A stretch of 64,000 nucleotides of DNA, from assembly GCF_013408335.1 (NCBI RefSeq), contig NZ_JACBZR010000001.1, positions 1,736,001-1,800,000 on the forward strand. The letters run 5' to 3'. The DNA is from Nocardioides panzhihuensis (GTDB taxonomy: Bacteria > Actinomycetota > Actinomycetes > Propionibacteriales > Nocardioidaceae). Both the position numbers and the translations under genes were made by a program. Under the pieces are notes generated by a model. The model was not told where the DNA came from and did not search any database. It saw only the letters and a program-made list of their open reading frames with translations. Positions 43,106-51,727 of the stretch are shown one piece after another. The stretch's first letter is position 1. The number at the start of each line of letters is the position of its first letter.

Positions 43106-44041
43106 TCACAGGTCGAAGGTGGCCACGACGGGTCGGTGGTCGGATCCGGGGTCGTTCTTACGGGCGTTCGGGTTGTCGGTTATCGACGGCGTCTTGCCGC
43201 CGCCGGTGGTGACGTTCTTGGCCTTCGCTACCAGGGCCCTGGAGACGAGGAGGTGATCGATGAGCTCGCGTCGGCCCTGGTAGATCCGTGAGTAGCGCTC
43301 GTCTTGGGGGATCAACGGGGCGAGGTTCCACATGCGGACGGCGTCGCCCTTGTCGGGTTTGTCGTACCCGGCGGTGCCGATCTCGGATCCGCCGGGGCCG
43401 AGGAGTATCTGGGTGGTCGCGGCCTGGACCTCGTCGTTGAGGTCGCCCCCGATGAAAACGGCGTTGGTCGCGCCATCCCCGTCGAGGAGTACGTCGATGC
43501 CTGCGCGGATGGCGGCCGCTTCTCCCGCTCGGCGGGTGAGGGCGTAGACGCCGTAGCGGGCTCGTTCGCCTTCGTTCTTGGGGCTGAATCGGCCGCCGGG
43601 GAAGGTCAGGAGCTTGGACTTCAGGTGGGTGGAGACGACGTCGACGCTGGTTCCTTTGCTCCGGATGCGGGCGCGTAGTGCCGGGCGTCCCATGGCGTCG
43701 ATGGTGGTTCCGTCGTCCTCGACCTGGATGGGTCGAAGCTGCTCGGGGAGGTCGCGGATCTGCTCGACCTTGGTCAGCGCGGGTTTGGAGATGATGCCGA
43801 CGCGGATGCCGCGTCCGTCTGGGTCAGCCAGTGCCGTACGCCAGGTTCCGTTCAGCATGGCGACGAGGTCGTCGAGAGCGTCGGGGTCGCCGATCTCCTG
43901 GACGCAGAGTGCGTCGGGTGCGAGTTCGTTGATCGTGGCGGCGAGCGTGGTGAGCTTGTTGTCGTAGTCCTTCTTGCTGGATGGACCGTCCTTGCCGGGG
44001 CGGAAGAGGTTTTCGAGGTTCCATGTGCCGAGAGTCGTCAT
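43106..44041 (-). CDS. Endonuclease/exonuclease/phosphatase family protein
   Basis: A 311-residue EEP-fold protein. It begins MTTLGTWNLENLF (the Asn of the active site), has LCVQEIGD (metal Glu), VVSTHLKSK (catalytic His region), FIGGDLND (Asp-x-Asn) and ends DPGSDHRPVVATF (Ser-Asp-His). All key residues are present. There is no signal peptide, so it is probably cytoplasmic. Substrates in this family range from DNA to phospholipids and cannot be inferred here. GGGGAGG precedes the ATG. The 263-bp region before it (42843-43105), between convergent genes, holds no gene I can support. Confidence 0.88.
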   Translation of the reverse strand: MTTLGTWNLENLFRPGKDGPSSKKDYDNKLTTLAATINELAPDALCVQEIGDPDALDDLVAMLNGTWRTALADPDGRGIRVGIISKPALTKVEQIRDLPEQLRPIQVEDDGTTIDAMGRPALRARIRSKGTSVDVVSTHLKSKLLTFPGGRFSPKNEGERARYGVYALTRRAGEAAAIRAGIDVLLDGDGATNAVFIGGDLNDEVQAATTQILLGPGGSEIGTAGYDKPDKGDAVRMWNLAPLIPQDERYSRIYQGRRELIDHLLVSRALVAKAKNVTTGGGKTPSITDNPNARKNDPGSDHRPVVATFDL

Positions 44042-44195
44042 GCCTCCCCCGGTACGCGGTGCAGATGAACGCGCCAAGGCGGTGACGAGAATCGTCTGCC
44101 GCCAAGGGCTGGCTGACCAGCGACCGCTCGTGGCAGATCGTGTACGACAGGTGTCCAGGACAGTGGAGACTGAGCGAGAAGAGGGTGGATCGGGC

Positions 44196-45122
44196 CTAGC
44201 CTTCGGCCGGTTTCTCGGAACGTGAGCGGAGACGTCGGAGCATACGGGCGTCTTCAAAGCCGACCGTTCGCGCAGCTGCTTCGACTGTCGTGCCGTGGCC
44301 GATCAAGTGTTCGGCCTTCTCGAGCCGGAGAAGTTGTTGATAGCGGAGCGGGGTCAGCCCTGTTGCAGCGACGAAGACCCTTGTGAGGGTTCGCTCGCTG
44401 ACGCCGACCTGGCGAGCGAGGTCGGAGAGCAGGAGACGGTCGGCGTAGCGCTCGTCGATGAGATCCTGTACCCGATGGGAGAGGTCGCTGAGGTGGCCCC
44501 GATGCCGCAGGATCACGCTCTCCTGAAGCTCGTGCCCGTTGCGTCGCGCGTAGACGACCATTTCCCGTGCCACACGCGCGGCTACTTCGGGGCCATCGTT
44601 CCCGGCGACAAGGTGCATGGCGAGGTCGATGCCGCTGGCGATTCCTGCAGACGTAGTCACCCGGTCATCGGTCACGTACAGGACATCTCGCACGAGCTTC
44701 GCCTGTGGGTAGTGGGCTGCGAGCTCGCCGGCCAGGTCATGGTGAGTGGTGAATTGGCGACCATCGAGCAATCCGGCCGTTCCGAGCGCGTCCGCCCCCG
44801 AGCACACGCTTGCGACGGTTCCTCCGTTCGCGTGGTGGCGGCGCAGCCGTTGCGCGGTTTCCGGCCCGATCGTCGGACCCCGTCGTGGCCGCGACCAGCT
44901 CCACCCCGGCACGATGACCAAGTCGTCCGCGCCGAGGTCCGGCCAGCGGACCTGTGCCTGCACCGGGATGCCCTGGGCTGTCAGGATCGTCTCGGTCTCG
45001 GCCACATAGCTCAGCCGGTATCCGCGGCCGAGGTCGTTCGCGGTGGAGAAGACCTGTGCCGGCCCGGCAAGATCCAGCAGGTGCAGGTTCGGGGTCAGTA
45101 GGAACGCGACGTGGATGGTCAT
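44196..45122 (-). CDS. GlxA family transcriptional regulator (DJ-1/PfpI plus AraC HTH)
   Basis: A 308-residue protein. Residues 1-175 form a DJ-1/PfpI-like domain (FLLTPNLHLLDLAGPAQVF; GTVASVCSGADALGTAGLLDG, with the Cys at the nucleophile elbow). Residues 205-300 form the AraC-type double HTH (LLLSDLARQVGVSERTLTRVF and GTTVEAAARTVGFEDARMLRR). GlxA-type regulators often control amine or amide catabolism. It is seven bases downstream of the cysteine hydrolase gene in the same orientation, and the two probably form an operon. The 44042-44195 gap holds nothing recognised. Confidence 0.9.
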   Translation of the reverse strand: MTIHVAFLLTPNLHLLDLAGPAQVFSTANDLGRGYRLSYVAETETILTAQGIPVQAQVRWPDLGADDLVIVPGWSWSRPRRGPTIGPETAQRLRRHHANGGTVASVCSGADALGTAGLLDGRQFTTHHDLAGELAAHYPQAKLVRDVLYVTDDRVTTSAGIASGIDLAMHLVAGNDGPEVAARVAREMVVYARRNGHELQESVILRHRGHLSDLSHRVQDLIDERYADRLLLSDLARQVGVSERTLTRVFVAATGLTPLRYQQLLRLEKAEHLIGHGTTVEAAARTVGFEDARMLRRLRSRSEKPAEG

Positions 45123-45129
45123 GATCCGG

Positions 45130-45729
45130 TCAGGATCGCATCGGTTCTGTAACCAGTTCGTCGATGGTCCGGATGGTGGCAAACCGGCGCGCCAGGACAT
45201 ACTCGGTCCGCTCGGTCACCACCTCAGGGCTGAGGGTTCGCGGATCGGCCAGGACCTGCTCGAGGGGCGCATCGACCGGCATCGTCCAATGCGGCAGGGG
45301 AGTGGTCGCAGTCGCATCGGTGACAAACACAACGTCGTACCCGAGGTCGGAGGCGATCCGCGTGGTCGTCTCGCAGCACTGCTCGGTGCGGATGCCACTG
45401 ATCACCACCTCGGTGACTCCGTGCTGGGTGAGGACTTGCTGCAGATTCGTGGTGGTGAACGCGTTGTGGGAGACCTTCGTGACCACGGATTCGTCTGGCC
45501 TCGGCTCGAGGCCATCGATCAGCCGAACGTAGCCGTTGGCTGGGTCGAAGACACCGGCGGAGCCCGGTTCAGCATGCAGCACCCAGACCACCAAGTCGCC
45601 CCTGTTGCGCGCCGCGCGAACCAGACGGGCTACCCGCTCGGCGATGTCGGGGCGGTTCACGGCTGGCCAGTTCGGGAGGGCCCGGAAGGACTCTTGGACG
45701 TCGATGACGATCAGCGCGGTTCGGCTCAT
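45130..45729 (-). CDS. Isochorismatase-like cysteine hydrolase
   Basis: A 199-residue hydrolase with the triad of this fold: Asp in LIVIDVQESF, Lys in VVTKVSHNAF and Cys in GIRTEQCCETT. The cis-peptide region EVVISGIRTEQ is present. Relatives cleave isochorismate, nicotinamide, ureidoacrylate or other amides. The following GlxA-type regulator gene is seven bases away, which suggests the regulator controls this hydrolase. The start follows a terminator-bearing gap after the protease gene. Confidence 0.9.
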   Translation of the reverse strand: MSRTALIVIDVQESFRALPNWPAVNRPDIAERVARLVRAARNRGDLVVWVLHAEPGSAGVFDPANGYVRLIDGLEPRPDESVVTKVSHNAFTTTNLQQVLTQHGVTEVVISGIRTEQCCETTTRIASDLGYDVVFVTDATATTPLPHWTMPVDAPLEQVLADPRTLSPEVVTERTEYVLARRFATIRTIDELVTEPMRS

Positions 45730-45812
45730 GAAGTTCAGCCTGGCAGGCTCCGCTGTGCCGCAGAAGGCTTGATCAGGACGGGCAGCGGACGGATCTGGTC
45801 AAAGATGAACGC

Positions 45813-45850
45813 GGCTCCCCGAACCCATGACGAGATGGGATCGGGGAGCC
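45813..45850 (-). terminator. Hairpin terminator of the protease gene
   Basis: GGCTCCCCGA (45813-45822) and TCGGGGAGCC (45841-45850) are exact inverted repeats. The 18-base interior contains a second stem (CCCAT / ATGGG), so the whole can fold as a two-part hairpin. It begins 12 bases after the stop of the minus-strand protease gene and insulates it from the cysteine hydrolase gene downstream. Confidence 0.8.
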
Positions 45851-45862
45851 TCGGTGTGGGGG

Positions 45863-48124
45863 CTAGAAGCAGAAGCCCTGGCCGCTACCGAAGGAGTGGC
45901 ACTGCACCTGCTTCTCCGCGCTGCTGGTCTTGCCGGAGTTGTCGGTCACGGTGAGCTTGACCGTGTACGTCCCGTTCCTGCTCGGATAGGTGTGCGAGGC
46001 CTTCGCCCCTGTCCCGGTCGTGCCGTCGCCGAAGTTCCAGGCATACGACGCGATCGATCCGTCCGAGTCGGTCGACGCTGAGCCGTCGACCGCACAGGTC
46101 AGGCTGCTCATGCAGTTCACACTGAGCTTGGCCGTCGGGGCCGAGCCGCCGGGCAGCGGGTCGGTGTTGCCGAGCTGCTCGTTGGCCCAGTCGCCCATCA
46201 CGCCCCACAGCTTTCCGTGAGCGTTGTAGGACGCGCAGTCGGTCCGGAGCCATGAGAAGACGCCGTAGACCTTGCCCTGGTAGTAGTACGGGCCGCCACT
46301 GTCGCCCTGGCACAGGCCGAGGCTGCCGTCGCCGTACCCGCTGCACATCATGTAGCGGTCGTCGTACTGCTGATTGATGTTGGCACAGTTCTGCTTGTCG
46401 ACCGTCGGCAGGACCGCTTCATACAGCTTGGTGTTGCCTTGGTTGTCGTTCGCATCGGTCTTGCCGTAGCCGATCGCCGTACCGCGGGTGCCGAGCGGCA
46501 GCGAGTCGGATGACTTGGCGATCGACGGGTAGGCCATCCCGGCTGGTGTCGGAATGTCGGTCTTGGTGACGATGACGGCAACGTCCCAGCCGGTCCGCCA
46601 GCCCTCATTGGCGTTGTAGTTCGGGTGGCTCCTGTACTCCTGGATCTCGATCCGGGCGCCCTTGCTGGTGTCGCTCAGGTCGTCCCGCCCGTAGATCAGG
46701 TACTTCTCGCCCTGCGCGTACTTGCAGTGCGCCGCGATCAGCACGAGCCGCTTCGCCACCACGGTCCCAGTGCAGGACTGCTCGGTCGGCCGAGCTCCTC
46801 CGGTCCGGTGCTGCGAGATGATGAACGGGTACTTGCAGACGGTTGTCGGCGTACCATCAACGACGTTGGGGCTCATTTTGCTGTCACATCCTGGTGACGG
46901 CGTCGTGGGCTCGTTCGCGACGTAGAGCAGCTTGTTCGGGGTGTCCGAGGACAGGCCCGACATCTTGCCGGTGCTGGCGTTGTCCAGGATCCACGTCTCC
47001 AGTTGCGCCGGCGTGCTGCTCGGCACCTCGGACAATCGGAGCGCCATTGCTCCAGCAACGTGCGGCGCGGCCATCGACGTACCGCTGAGTTGCCCGTACG
47101 CCGTATCGCTGCCCCTGAAAGCGGAGTCGATCCCGGAACCTGGAGCGAACAGGTCCATACAGCTGCCGGCATTCGAGTCACCGGCCCGGGTGTCGCTGCT
47201 CGTCGCGTTCGCCACCTGCAGTGCACTCGGCGTCTGACCGCCCGGGCCGTAGTTACAGGCATTGCTGCCGTTGTTGCCGGTGATCAGCGACCACTGCACA
47301 CCGGAGTTGATCGAGGCTTTGATCGCATTGACCGCGATGTCCTTGTCGTCGGTGTAGACGCTCAGATTGACGACCGCCGGCTTGACCGCGTTCTGCGTCA
47401 CCCACTCGGCGGCGGTGATCAGGTCGACGTCCTCGCCGTACCCGTCGCAGCCGAGGATGCGCACCGAAACAAGGTTGGCCTTCTTCGCCACACCGCGCGT
47501 CTTGCCGGCAGCGATCCCGGCGACGTGGGAACCGTGGTTGTTGCAGTCGTTGCCCTGGTTCGGCGTTGCGTGGAAGTCCGCGCCGAACTTCGCCCGGCCC
47601 TCGAACTCCTGATGGGAGTACCGGATGCCGGTGTCGACGATATAGATGTTCGCCCCTGCACCGTCGTTCGGGTAGGTGTACTTCCTGTCGAGCGGCCGAT
47701 CCCGTTGGTCGATGCGGTCCAGACCCCAGTTCACCGGGCTGTCCTGGGTGCCTCCGGGACCACCGATCGAGGCCCGGCCACTCTGCCGGACCTCGGACAC
47801 GGCCGGATCGTTCGCGAGCTTCTTGGCCTGACCGGGCGACAGGTTCTTGACGACGTAACCCTGCATGGTTGCCGTCAGCACGCTCGTCACGTCACCGCCG
47901 TACCGGTCCGCCAAGGAGGCGGTCCTGCTGCCTACTGCGGCGGCGCTCCGTTGTGGCGCAAGGGTGACGAGGTAAGAACCGGGGACGGGGTGGCTCGCGT
48001 GATTGATGACAGTTCGGGGCGGCGACGGGTCCTGAGCCGACGCGGACGGAGTCGTCGCGATCACGGCGAAACCGGCCGTGATCGCGACGACTGAGGCGAC
48101 CACGCGTCGAATTACTCTGCTCAT
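45863..48124 (-). CDS. Secreted subtilisin-trypsin dual protease with PKD domain
   Basis: A 753-residue exported protein. A Sec signal peptide (about residues 1-30, ending ASA) is followed by an I9-type propeptide (PVPGSYLVTL to about residue 120). The S8 subtilisin domain (residues about 130-400) has Asp in YIVDTGI, His in NHGSHVAG and Ser in GTSMAAPHVAG. A trypsin-type S1 domain (about 415-640) has His in LIAAHC, Asp in GWDVAVI and Ser in QGDSGGPYY. A PKD domain covers about 655-740 (YAWNFGDGTTG). Both catalytic triads look intact, so two unrelated protease folds share one chain. A terminator follows. Confidence 0.93.
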   Translation of the reverse strand: MSRVIRRVVASVVAITAGFAVIATTPSASAQDPSPPRTVINHASHPVPGSYLVTLAPQRSAAAVGSRTASLADRYGGDVTSVLTATMQGYVVKNLSPGQAKKLANDPAVSEVRQSGRASIGGPGGTQDSPVNWGLDRIDQRDRPLDRKYTYPNDGAGANIYIVDTGIRYSHQEFEGRAKFGADFHATPNQGNDCNNHGSHVAGIAAGKTRGVAKKANLVSVRILGCDGYGEDVDLITAAEWVTQNAVKPAVVNLSVYTDDKDIAVNAIKASINSGVQWSLITGNNGSNACNYGPGGQTPSALQVANATSSDTRAGDSNAGSCMDLFAPGSGIDSAFRGSDTAYGQLSGTSMAAPHVAGAMALRLSEVPSSTPAQLETWILDNASTGKMSGLSSDTPNKLLYVANEPTTPSPGCDSKMSPNVVDGTPTTVCKYPFIISQHRTGGARPTEQSCTGTVVAKRLVLIAAHCKYAQGEKYLIYGRDDLSDTSKGARIEIQEYRSHPNYNANEGWRTGWDVAVIVTKTDIPTPAGMAYPSIAKSSDSLPLGTRGTAIGYGKTDANDNQGNTKLYEAVLPTVDKQNCANINQQYDDRYMMCSGYGDGSLGLCQGDSGGPYYYQGKVYGVFSWLRTDCASYNAHGKLWGVMGDWANEQLGNTDPLPGGSAPTAKLSVNCMSSLTCAVDGSASTDSDGSIASYAWNFGDGTTGTGAKASHTYPSRNGTYTVKLTVTDNSGKTSSAEKQVQCHSFGSGQGFCF

Positions 48125-48204
48125 GCTTCCTCCTGTGCGATGGGGAACGCACTGAAGGTAGGGAGCGGGCCGGAGCCGCGTACACCTCTGTTAAAGGCCG
48201 CCTT

Positions 48205-49167
48205 TCACTCCCGGTGACAACTCTGTTGAGACCAGCTCCACCGCATGCCGACGATCCCGGACGGCACGTCGGTCTCGGCAAGCAAGGCCGAGTTCGCGCC
48301 GCCGATCCACAGCTCGGTGTGGTTGCCTTCGGGTGCCGTGACCGTACGCCGGTCGTAGCGGTGACAGTGCGCCGGTACGACGCCCGGCGCGAACCGGGTC
48401 TGCAACACATACTCACGGACCGGTTCAGCGAAGCGATGTTCGTAGTTGACCATCAGCGTGCCCGGAGCGAATCGCCACTCGTATTCGAGCAGCGCGGGCT
48501 CGCCGAGGCCAAGGACCCGGTCCAGGATCAGTTCGGCCGCAACCAGACCGGCGGACCGGTCGGTCTCGATCTGTCCGATCCGAGCGTTCGCCACCTCGGT
48601 GAGCTCGGGTGGCTGATCGGGTCGCTCCTCGGCGAAGTAGAGCACCGCGAGGTGGGAAACCCGGTCGGCTGCGGCCCGGACGAGCTCGCGGACCAGAATC
48701 CGCTCGACCATCCGCTCCGAGTTGATCTCAACAGTGATCTGCACGCTGACTCGGCGGAGGCGATTCTCCCGGGGCACGCCGACAGCTCGTAGCAGTTCCT
48801 CCGGGCGGGGATCGGCGAACAGGATATCTGGGGACATACTGCCCTGCACGTGACCGATCCACCGCCCTCTCAGTCGGCGCGGCCCGAGGAGCGCCATCAA
48901 CGCATTGGGTGGCAACTCCAGCAGCTGCTCGAGCAGCTGAACTGCGATCAGCGACGCGGCCCGCTCCGGACGGCTACGTCCCCGCCGCCAGTAGCTCAGA
49001 GTCGCGATACTCAGATGCGCCCCGCGTTCCCCCAACCAGTCCCGGATCTCCTCGAGAGTCAGCCCACGGACTTCGATCGCCAGGTGTAGCGCCGCCGGGA
49101 ACGGCCCGTTCCGCAACGCCAGCTCCAACTCGTGCCGAACTCTGCCATCAGTGGCCCGATCCGCCAT
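48205..49167 (-). CDS. HTH regulator-like protein upstream of the dual protease
   Basis: A 320-residue protein. Residues 20-75 look like an HTH (LTLEEIRDWLGERGAHLSIATLSYWRRGRSRPER). The remaining 250 residues are an unrecognised mixed alpha/beta domain with ELWIGGANSALLAETD near the end. The ATG at 49167 has AGGAAG nine bases upstream; an ATG at 49200 is also in frame. It ends 80 bases before the protease start on the same strand. A small inverted repeat (AAAGGC at 48193 and GCCTTT at 48200) lies there, overlapping its stop. It may regulate the protease. Confidence 0.65.
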   Translation of the reverse strand: MADRATDGRVRHELELALRNGPFPAALHLAIEVRGLTLEEIRDWLGERGAHLSIATLSYWRRGRSRPERAASLIAVQLLEQLLELPPNALMALLGPRRLRGRWIGHVQGSMSPDILFADPRPEELLRAVGVPRENRLRRVSVQITVEINSERMVERILVRELVRAAADRVSHLAVLYFAEERPDQPPELTEVANARIGQIETDRSAGLVAAELILDRVLGLGEPALLEYEWRFAPGTLMVNYEHRFAEPVREYVLQTRFAPGVVPAHCHRYDRRTVTAPEGNHTELWIGGANSALLAETDVPSGIVGMRWSWSQQSCHRE

Positions 49168-49341
49168 GGCGCCCAACTTCCTCACGAAGTGTGTGTGCAC
49201 CTTCTAGCACCTCGCGATCAAAATGGCGAGAGCCAGGCGACCATTCGTGCCGAAGAAGTGGTCTACCTGGCCTTATAGGCTTATCCGGACAGTTGAGCCG
49301 GGGATGCGTGCACTCGTTGTGCCCAACCGGGCTGAAATGAG

Positions 49342-49379
49342 TTGTGGCCCTGACCCGGTCTCCCAGGTCAGGGCCACAA
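49342..49379 (-). terminator. Strong hairpin, probable terminator of the disrupted tRNA gene
   Basis: TTGTGGCCCTGACC (49342-49355) and GGTCAGGGCCACAA (49366-49379) are exact 14-bp inverted repeats with a 10-base loop. It lies nine bases beyond the tRNA 3'-end remnant when read on the minus strand, which is where a tRNA terminator belongs. The 49168-49341 stretch further left shows no gene. Confidence 0.75.
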
Positions 49380-49388
49380 TCCAATGCG

Positions 49389-49410
49389 TGCGCGAGGGGG
49401 GACTTGAACC
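49389..49410 (-). other. tRNA 3'-end remnant, putative integration (att) site
   Basis: Read on the minus strand this is the last 22 nt of a tRNA: T-stem end GG, T-loop TTCAAGT, CCCCC, the acceptor strand CTCGCGC and discriminator A. Upstream of GGTTCAAG the T-stem no longer pairs and no anticodon arm follows, so the gene is cut there. This is the mark left by an element integrated into the 3' end of a tRNA. The acceptor strand resembles tRNA-Leu, but the identity is uncertain. The intact tRNA should lie at the far end of the element, outside the window. Confidence 0.7.
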
Positions 49411-49462
49411 GACATAAACCCCGCAGGTCAGGCCGACTTTTGGCCGATTCAGGCGTGAAGTG

Positions 49463-49492
49463 ACCTCCCGTTACCTCCCGTTGCCTCCTGTT
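49463..49492. repeat. Three tandem 10-bp repeats between att site and integrase
   Basis: The units are ACCTCCCGTT (49463-49472), ACCTCCCGTT (49473-49482) and GCCTCCTGTT (49483-49492); the third differs at two positions. They lie between the tRNA remnant and the integrase gene, where arm-type binding sites for integrase or excisionase occur in other elements. An inverted repeat TGCCCGG-TGT-CCGGGCA follows at 49506-49522. Confidence 0.65.
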
Positions 49493-49555
49493 CTGGCCCG
49501 TGTTGTGCCCGGTGTCCGGGCACGGATTCGCACCTGATGCACGGAGGTGCAGAAC

Positions 49556-50854
49556 ATGGTGTGGATCGAGAAGCACAAGCGCAGTGACAAGGTGGTGTCG
49601 GCGTACGTCGTATGGCGGCTCGGCGGCGGCCGTGATGGTGAGAAGCAGTTCGAGGCGTTCAGTGCGGGGACGAGCGAGCAGAATCTGGCTCGTGCCGAGG
49701 GATTCCAGAAGATGGTCGTGGCCGCCGGAAGCCACTGGCCCGACGGCTGGGTGAAGGGCGAGGGGTTCGTACGTCCGAACGGCGGCGATCCGACCGCGGA
49801 GGCTCCTGCTTTCTCCACGATCGGCGAGGAGTACATCCGCCAGATCGTCGACATCACGCCCGGCCAGCGCAAGAAGTATCTCTCGCAGGTGCGCGTGCTC
49901 GCTCGCCTGGAGGTCCGCGGGCGGTTGCCGTTCGCGCAGCCAGTGTCGGCGATCAGCGAGCCGGAGGTGAAGGCTTGGCTGATTGACTGGGACCGTGCGC
50001 TGAAGACGAAGGCGAACTACCACGGTCTGATGTACGGCGTCTTCAACTATGCCGTGGAGCAGGGCTTCCTCACCGTCAACCCGTGTGCCCGGACGGCTCC
50101 GAAGCGTCGACGGGTCAAGCAGTCCCAGGCGGAGCTGCGGTTCCTGTCGGAGGACGAGTTCGCAGCTGTCGTGGCCAAGGCCGACGGCTACTCCTACTCC
50201 GCAGCCGACCTGATCCGGGCCACCGCCGGAACTGGCCTTCGTTTCGGTGAGATCACCGCGCTTTGGGTCAGTGACGTCGACTTGCGCAACCGGACGATCC
50301 GGGTGAACAAGGCGTGGAAGCGCGTGGGGGAGAACGGTGAGACCGAGGTCCCGTCGTGGCTGAAGAAGCAGATCCGCGATAAGCACACGATGCGCGAGCA
50401 CTACCTCGGTAACCCGAAGACACCGAAGTCAAGGCGTACGGTCTCGATCTCGTCGAGCATGGCGACCATCCTGGAGAAGCTGATCGAGGGAAAGGCCGCG
50501 AACGACTTCGTGTTCGTCTCGCCAACTGGTCGGCCGGTGCACAACTCGGACTTCTATACCCGGGTCTGGCGTCCGCTGATGGATGAGGTGATCGAGGACG
50601 GGATCGCGTCGTTCCGGTTCCACGACCTGCGGCACACGCACGTGTCGTGGCTCATCGCCGGTGGCGCCCCGCTGCCGCACATCCAGGCACGGCTGGGACA
50701 CGAGTCAATCACGACCACGATCGACACCTACGGCCACCTGCTACCCGCCGGCGATGAGCTGATCTCTGACATTATTGACGCAGTGATGAACGGCGAGCAG
50801 ATCCGGCCGCCGCTCCACTTGCTGCGTGGGGGCGTCGATGCTGCGGTTGCCTGA
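49556..50854 (+). CDS. Tyrosine-type site-specific integrase
   Basis: A 432-residue recombinase. The N-terminal region (about 1-75) is followed by a SAM-like core-binding domain (ISEPEVKAWLIDW, about 80-185). The catalytic domain contains Arg in ATAGTGLRFGEITAL, the H-x-x-R box in RFHDLRHTHVSWL, His in ARLGHESI and the nucleophile Tyr in TIDTYGHLLP. All five key residues are present. GGAGG lies upstream of ATG 49556 (GTG 49547 also possible). It would catalyse integration at the adjacent tRNA site. Confidence 0.95.
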   Translation: MVWIEKHKRSDKVVSAYVVWRLGGGRDGEKQFEAFSAGTSEQNLARAEGFQKMVVAAGSHWPDGWVKGEGFVRPNGGDPTAEAPAFSTIGEEYIRQIVDITPGQRKKYLSQVRVLARLEVRGRLPFAQPVSAISEPEVKAWLIDWDRALKTKANYHGLMYGVFNYAVEQGFLTVNPCARTAPKRRRVKQSQAELRFLSEDEFAAVVAKADGYSYSAADLIRATAGTGLRFGEITALWVSDVDLRNRTIRVNKAWKRVGENGETEVPSWLKKQIRDKHTMREHYLGNPKTPKSRRTVSISSSMATILEKLIEGKAANDFVFVSPTGRPVHNSDFYTRVWRPLMDEVIEDGIASFRFHDLRHTHVSWLIAGGAPLPHIQARLGHESITTTIDTYGHLLPAGDELISDIIDAVMNGEQIRPPLHLLRGGVDAAVA

Positions 50855-50861
50855 GTGAAGG

Positions 50862-51137
50862 TCAGAGGCGCGAACGGCCCGACCCTCTGGGGCTGAGGTC
50901 GAGGACGTTCGCGCCGCTGGGCGCTGTCAGGGGCTGCTCGCAGGCGGTGATGAACTCGTTGAGGTGCTCGAGGCGGAACCTGACGTGTTTTCCGATTCTG
51001 CTGCATCGGATGCGGCGCTGGCGCACTGCGTCGGCAACCCAGCGCTGGGGCACGTTCAGGTACGTCGCTGCCTCCTCGATACTGAGCAGGTGGATCGCGT
51101 CAGCTTGTGCCGGGGCCTGTGTGGATTGGATGGCCAT
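50862..51137 (-). CDS. Excisionase-like HTH protein
   Basis: A 91-residue protein with the MerR-like helix_turn_helix_17 pattern: LLSIEEAATYLNVPQRWVADAVRQRRIRCSRIGKHVRFR (residues 17-56). Proteins of this type are the excisionases or directionality factors of actinobacterial integrative elements. It converges on the integrase gene, with seven bases between the stops. A tail rich in Pro, Ser and Arg follows the HTH. It has no enzyme motifs. Confidence 0.88.
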   Translation of the reverse strand: MAIQSTQAPAQADAIHLLSIEEAATYLNVPQRWVADAVRQRRIRCSRIGKHVRFRLEHLNEFITACEQPLTAPSGANVLDLSPRGSGRSRL

Positions 51138-51174
51138 TCTTGACTCCTTGGAAGCGATCGATGTGCCGTCGTGT

Positions 51175-51390
51175 TTAAGGTGCCCCGCACCCGCCCACGA
51201 CTCCGGCGGCGGGATTACTGGTCGCCCCGTACGCCACGCATTCAGCGGCGTTGAGCGTCGGCTGATTGACCGAGCAACCGATCAGCAGGCTGTGAACGGC
51301 TTTCGGTACGGGCTGTTCTTCCGCGGTCGAGACCTCAGCTGCCACGGAGGCACGTGGCCGGCGGTCCTGCGTGAAAGCTTGGCGCAGCAC
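51175..51390 (-). CDS. Hypothetical protein upstream of the excisionase gene
   Basis: A 71-residue frame starting GTG (MLRQAFTQDRRPRASVAAEV) and ending GVVGGCGAP, with moderately G/C-biased third positions. The frame is open about 18 codons further upstream to a TGA, without a clear start. It ends 37 bases before the excisionase start on the same strand. No family was recognised and it may be spurious. The rest of 51138-51727 holds no gene I can support; codon bias is weak on all frames there. Confidence 0.3.
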   Translation of the reverse strand: MLRQAFTQDRRPRASVAAEVSTAEEQPVPKAVHSLLIGCSVNQPTLNAAECVAYGATSNPAAGVVGGCGAP

Positions 51391-51727
51391 AGTGACGGGT
51401 GGCGCCAGCTCGGACTTGAGGCGCTGACGTACTTGGTGCTCGTGTCAACATTGGTGTATCTGAGTACGCGCCACGGCTGCGCTGGGAGAACGCGGACTAC
51501 CTGCATTGATCCATCGGGGTGGACTTCGGTGCATCGAGGCATGCTGCTCGCTTCGCTGGACTGAAGCACTCACCGGCGCGACGACGTGCGTCTTTCGCCA
51601 GTGACTGCCATGCCGGAACAAGTCACGCGATGCTGCCTGCCTGGCAACTCAAGTGTCGAGTTTTCAATGGCGGGTCGGCGGTCAGCCACCTGCCAGCGGC
51701 GCCGAGATGCGATAGAGCGGGCCAGCC

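Noticed and set aside
41322..43109. 595-codon minus-strand frame under the desaturase fusion
   Set aside because: Shadow frame: the opposite strand holds three intact functional domains.
49389..49490. Complete tRNA gene on the minus strand
   Set aside because: Only the 3' 22 nt fit a tRNA; the T-stem is broken and no anticodon or D arm can be folded upstream.
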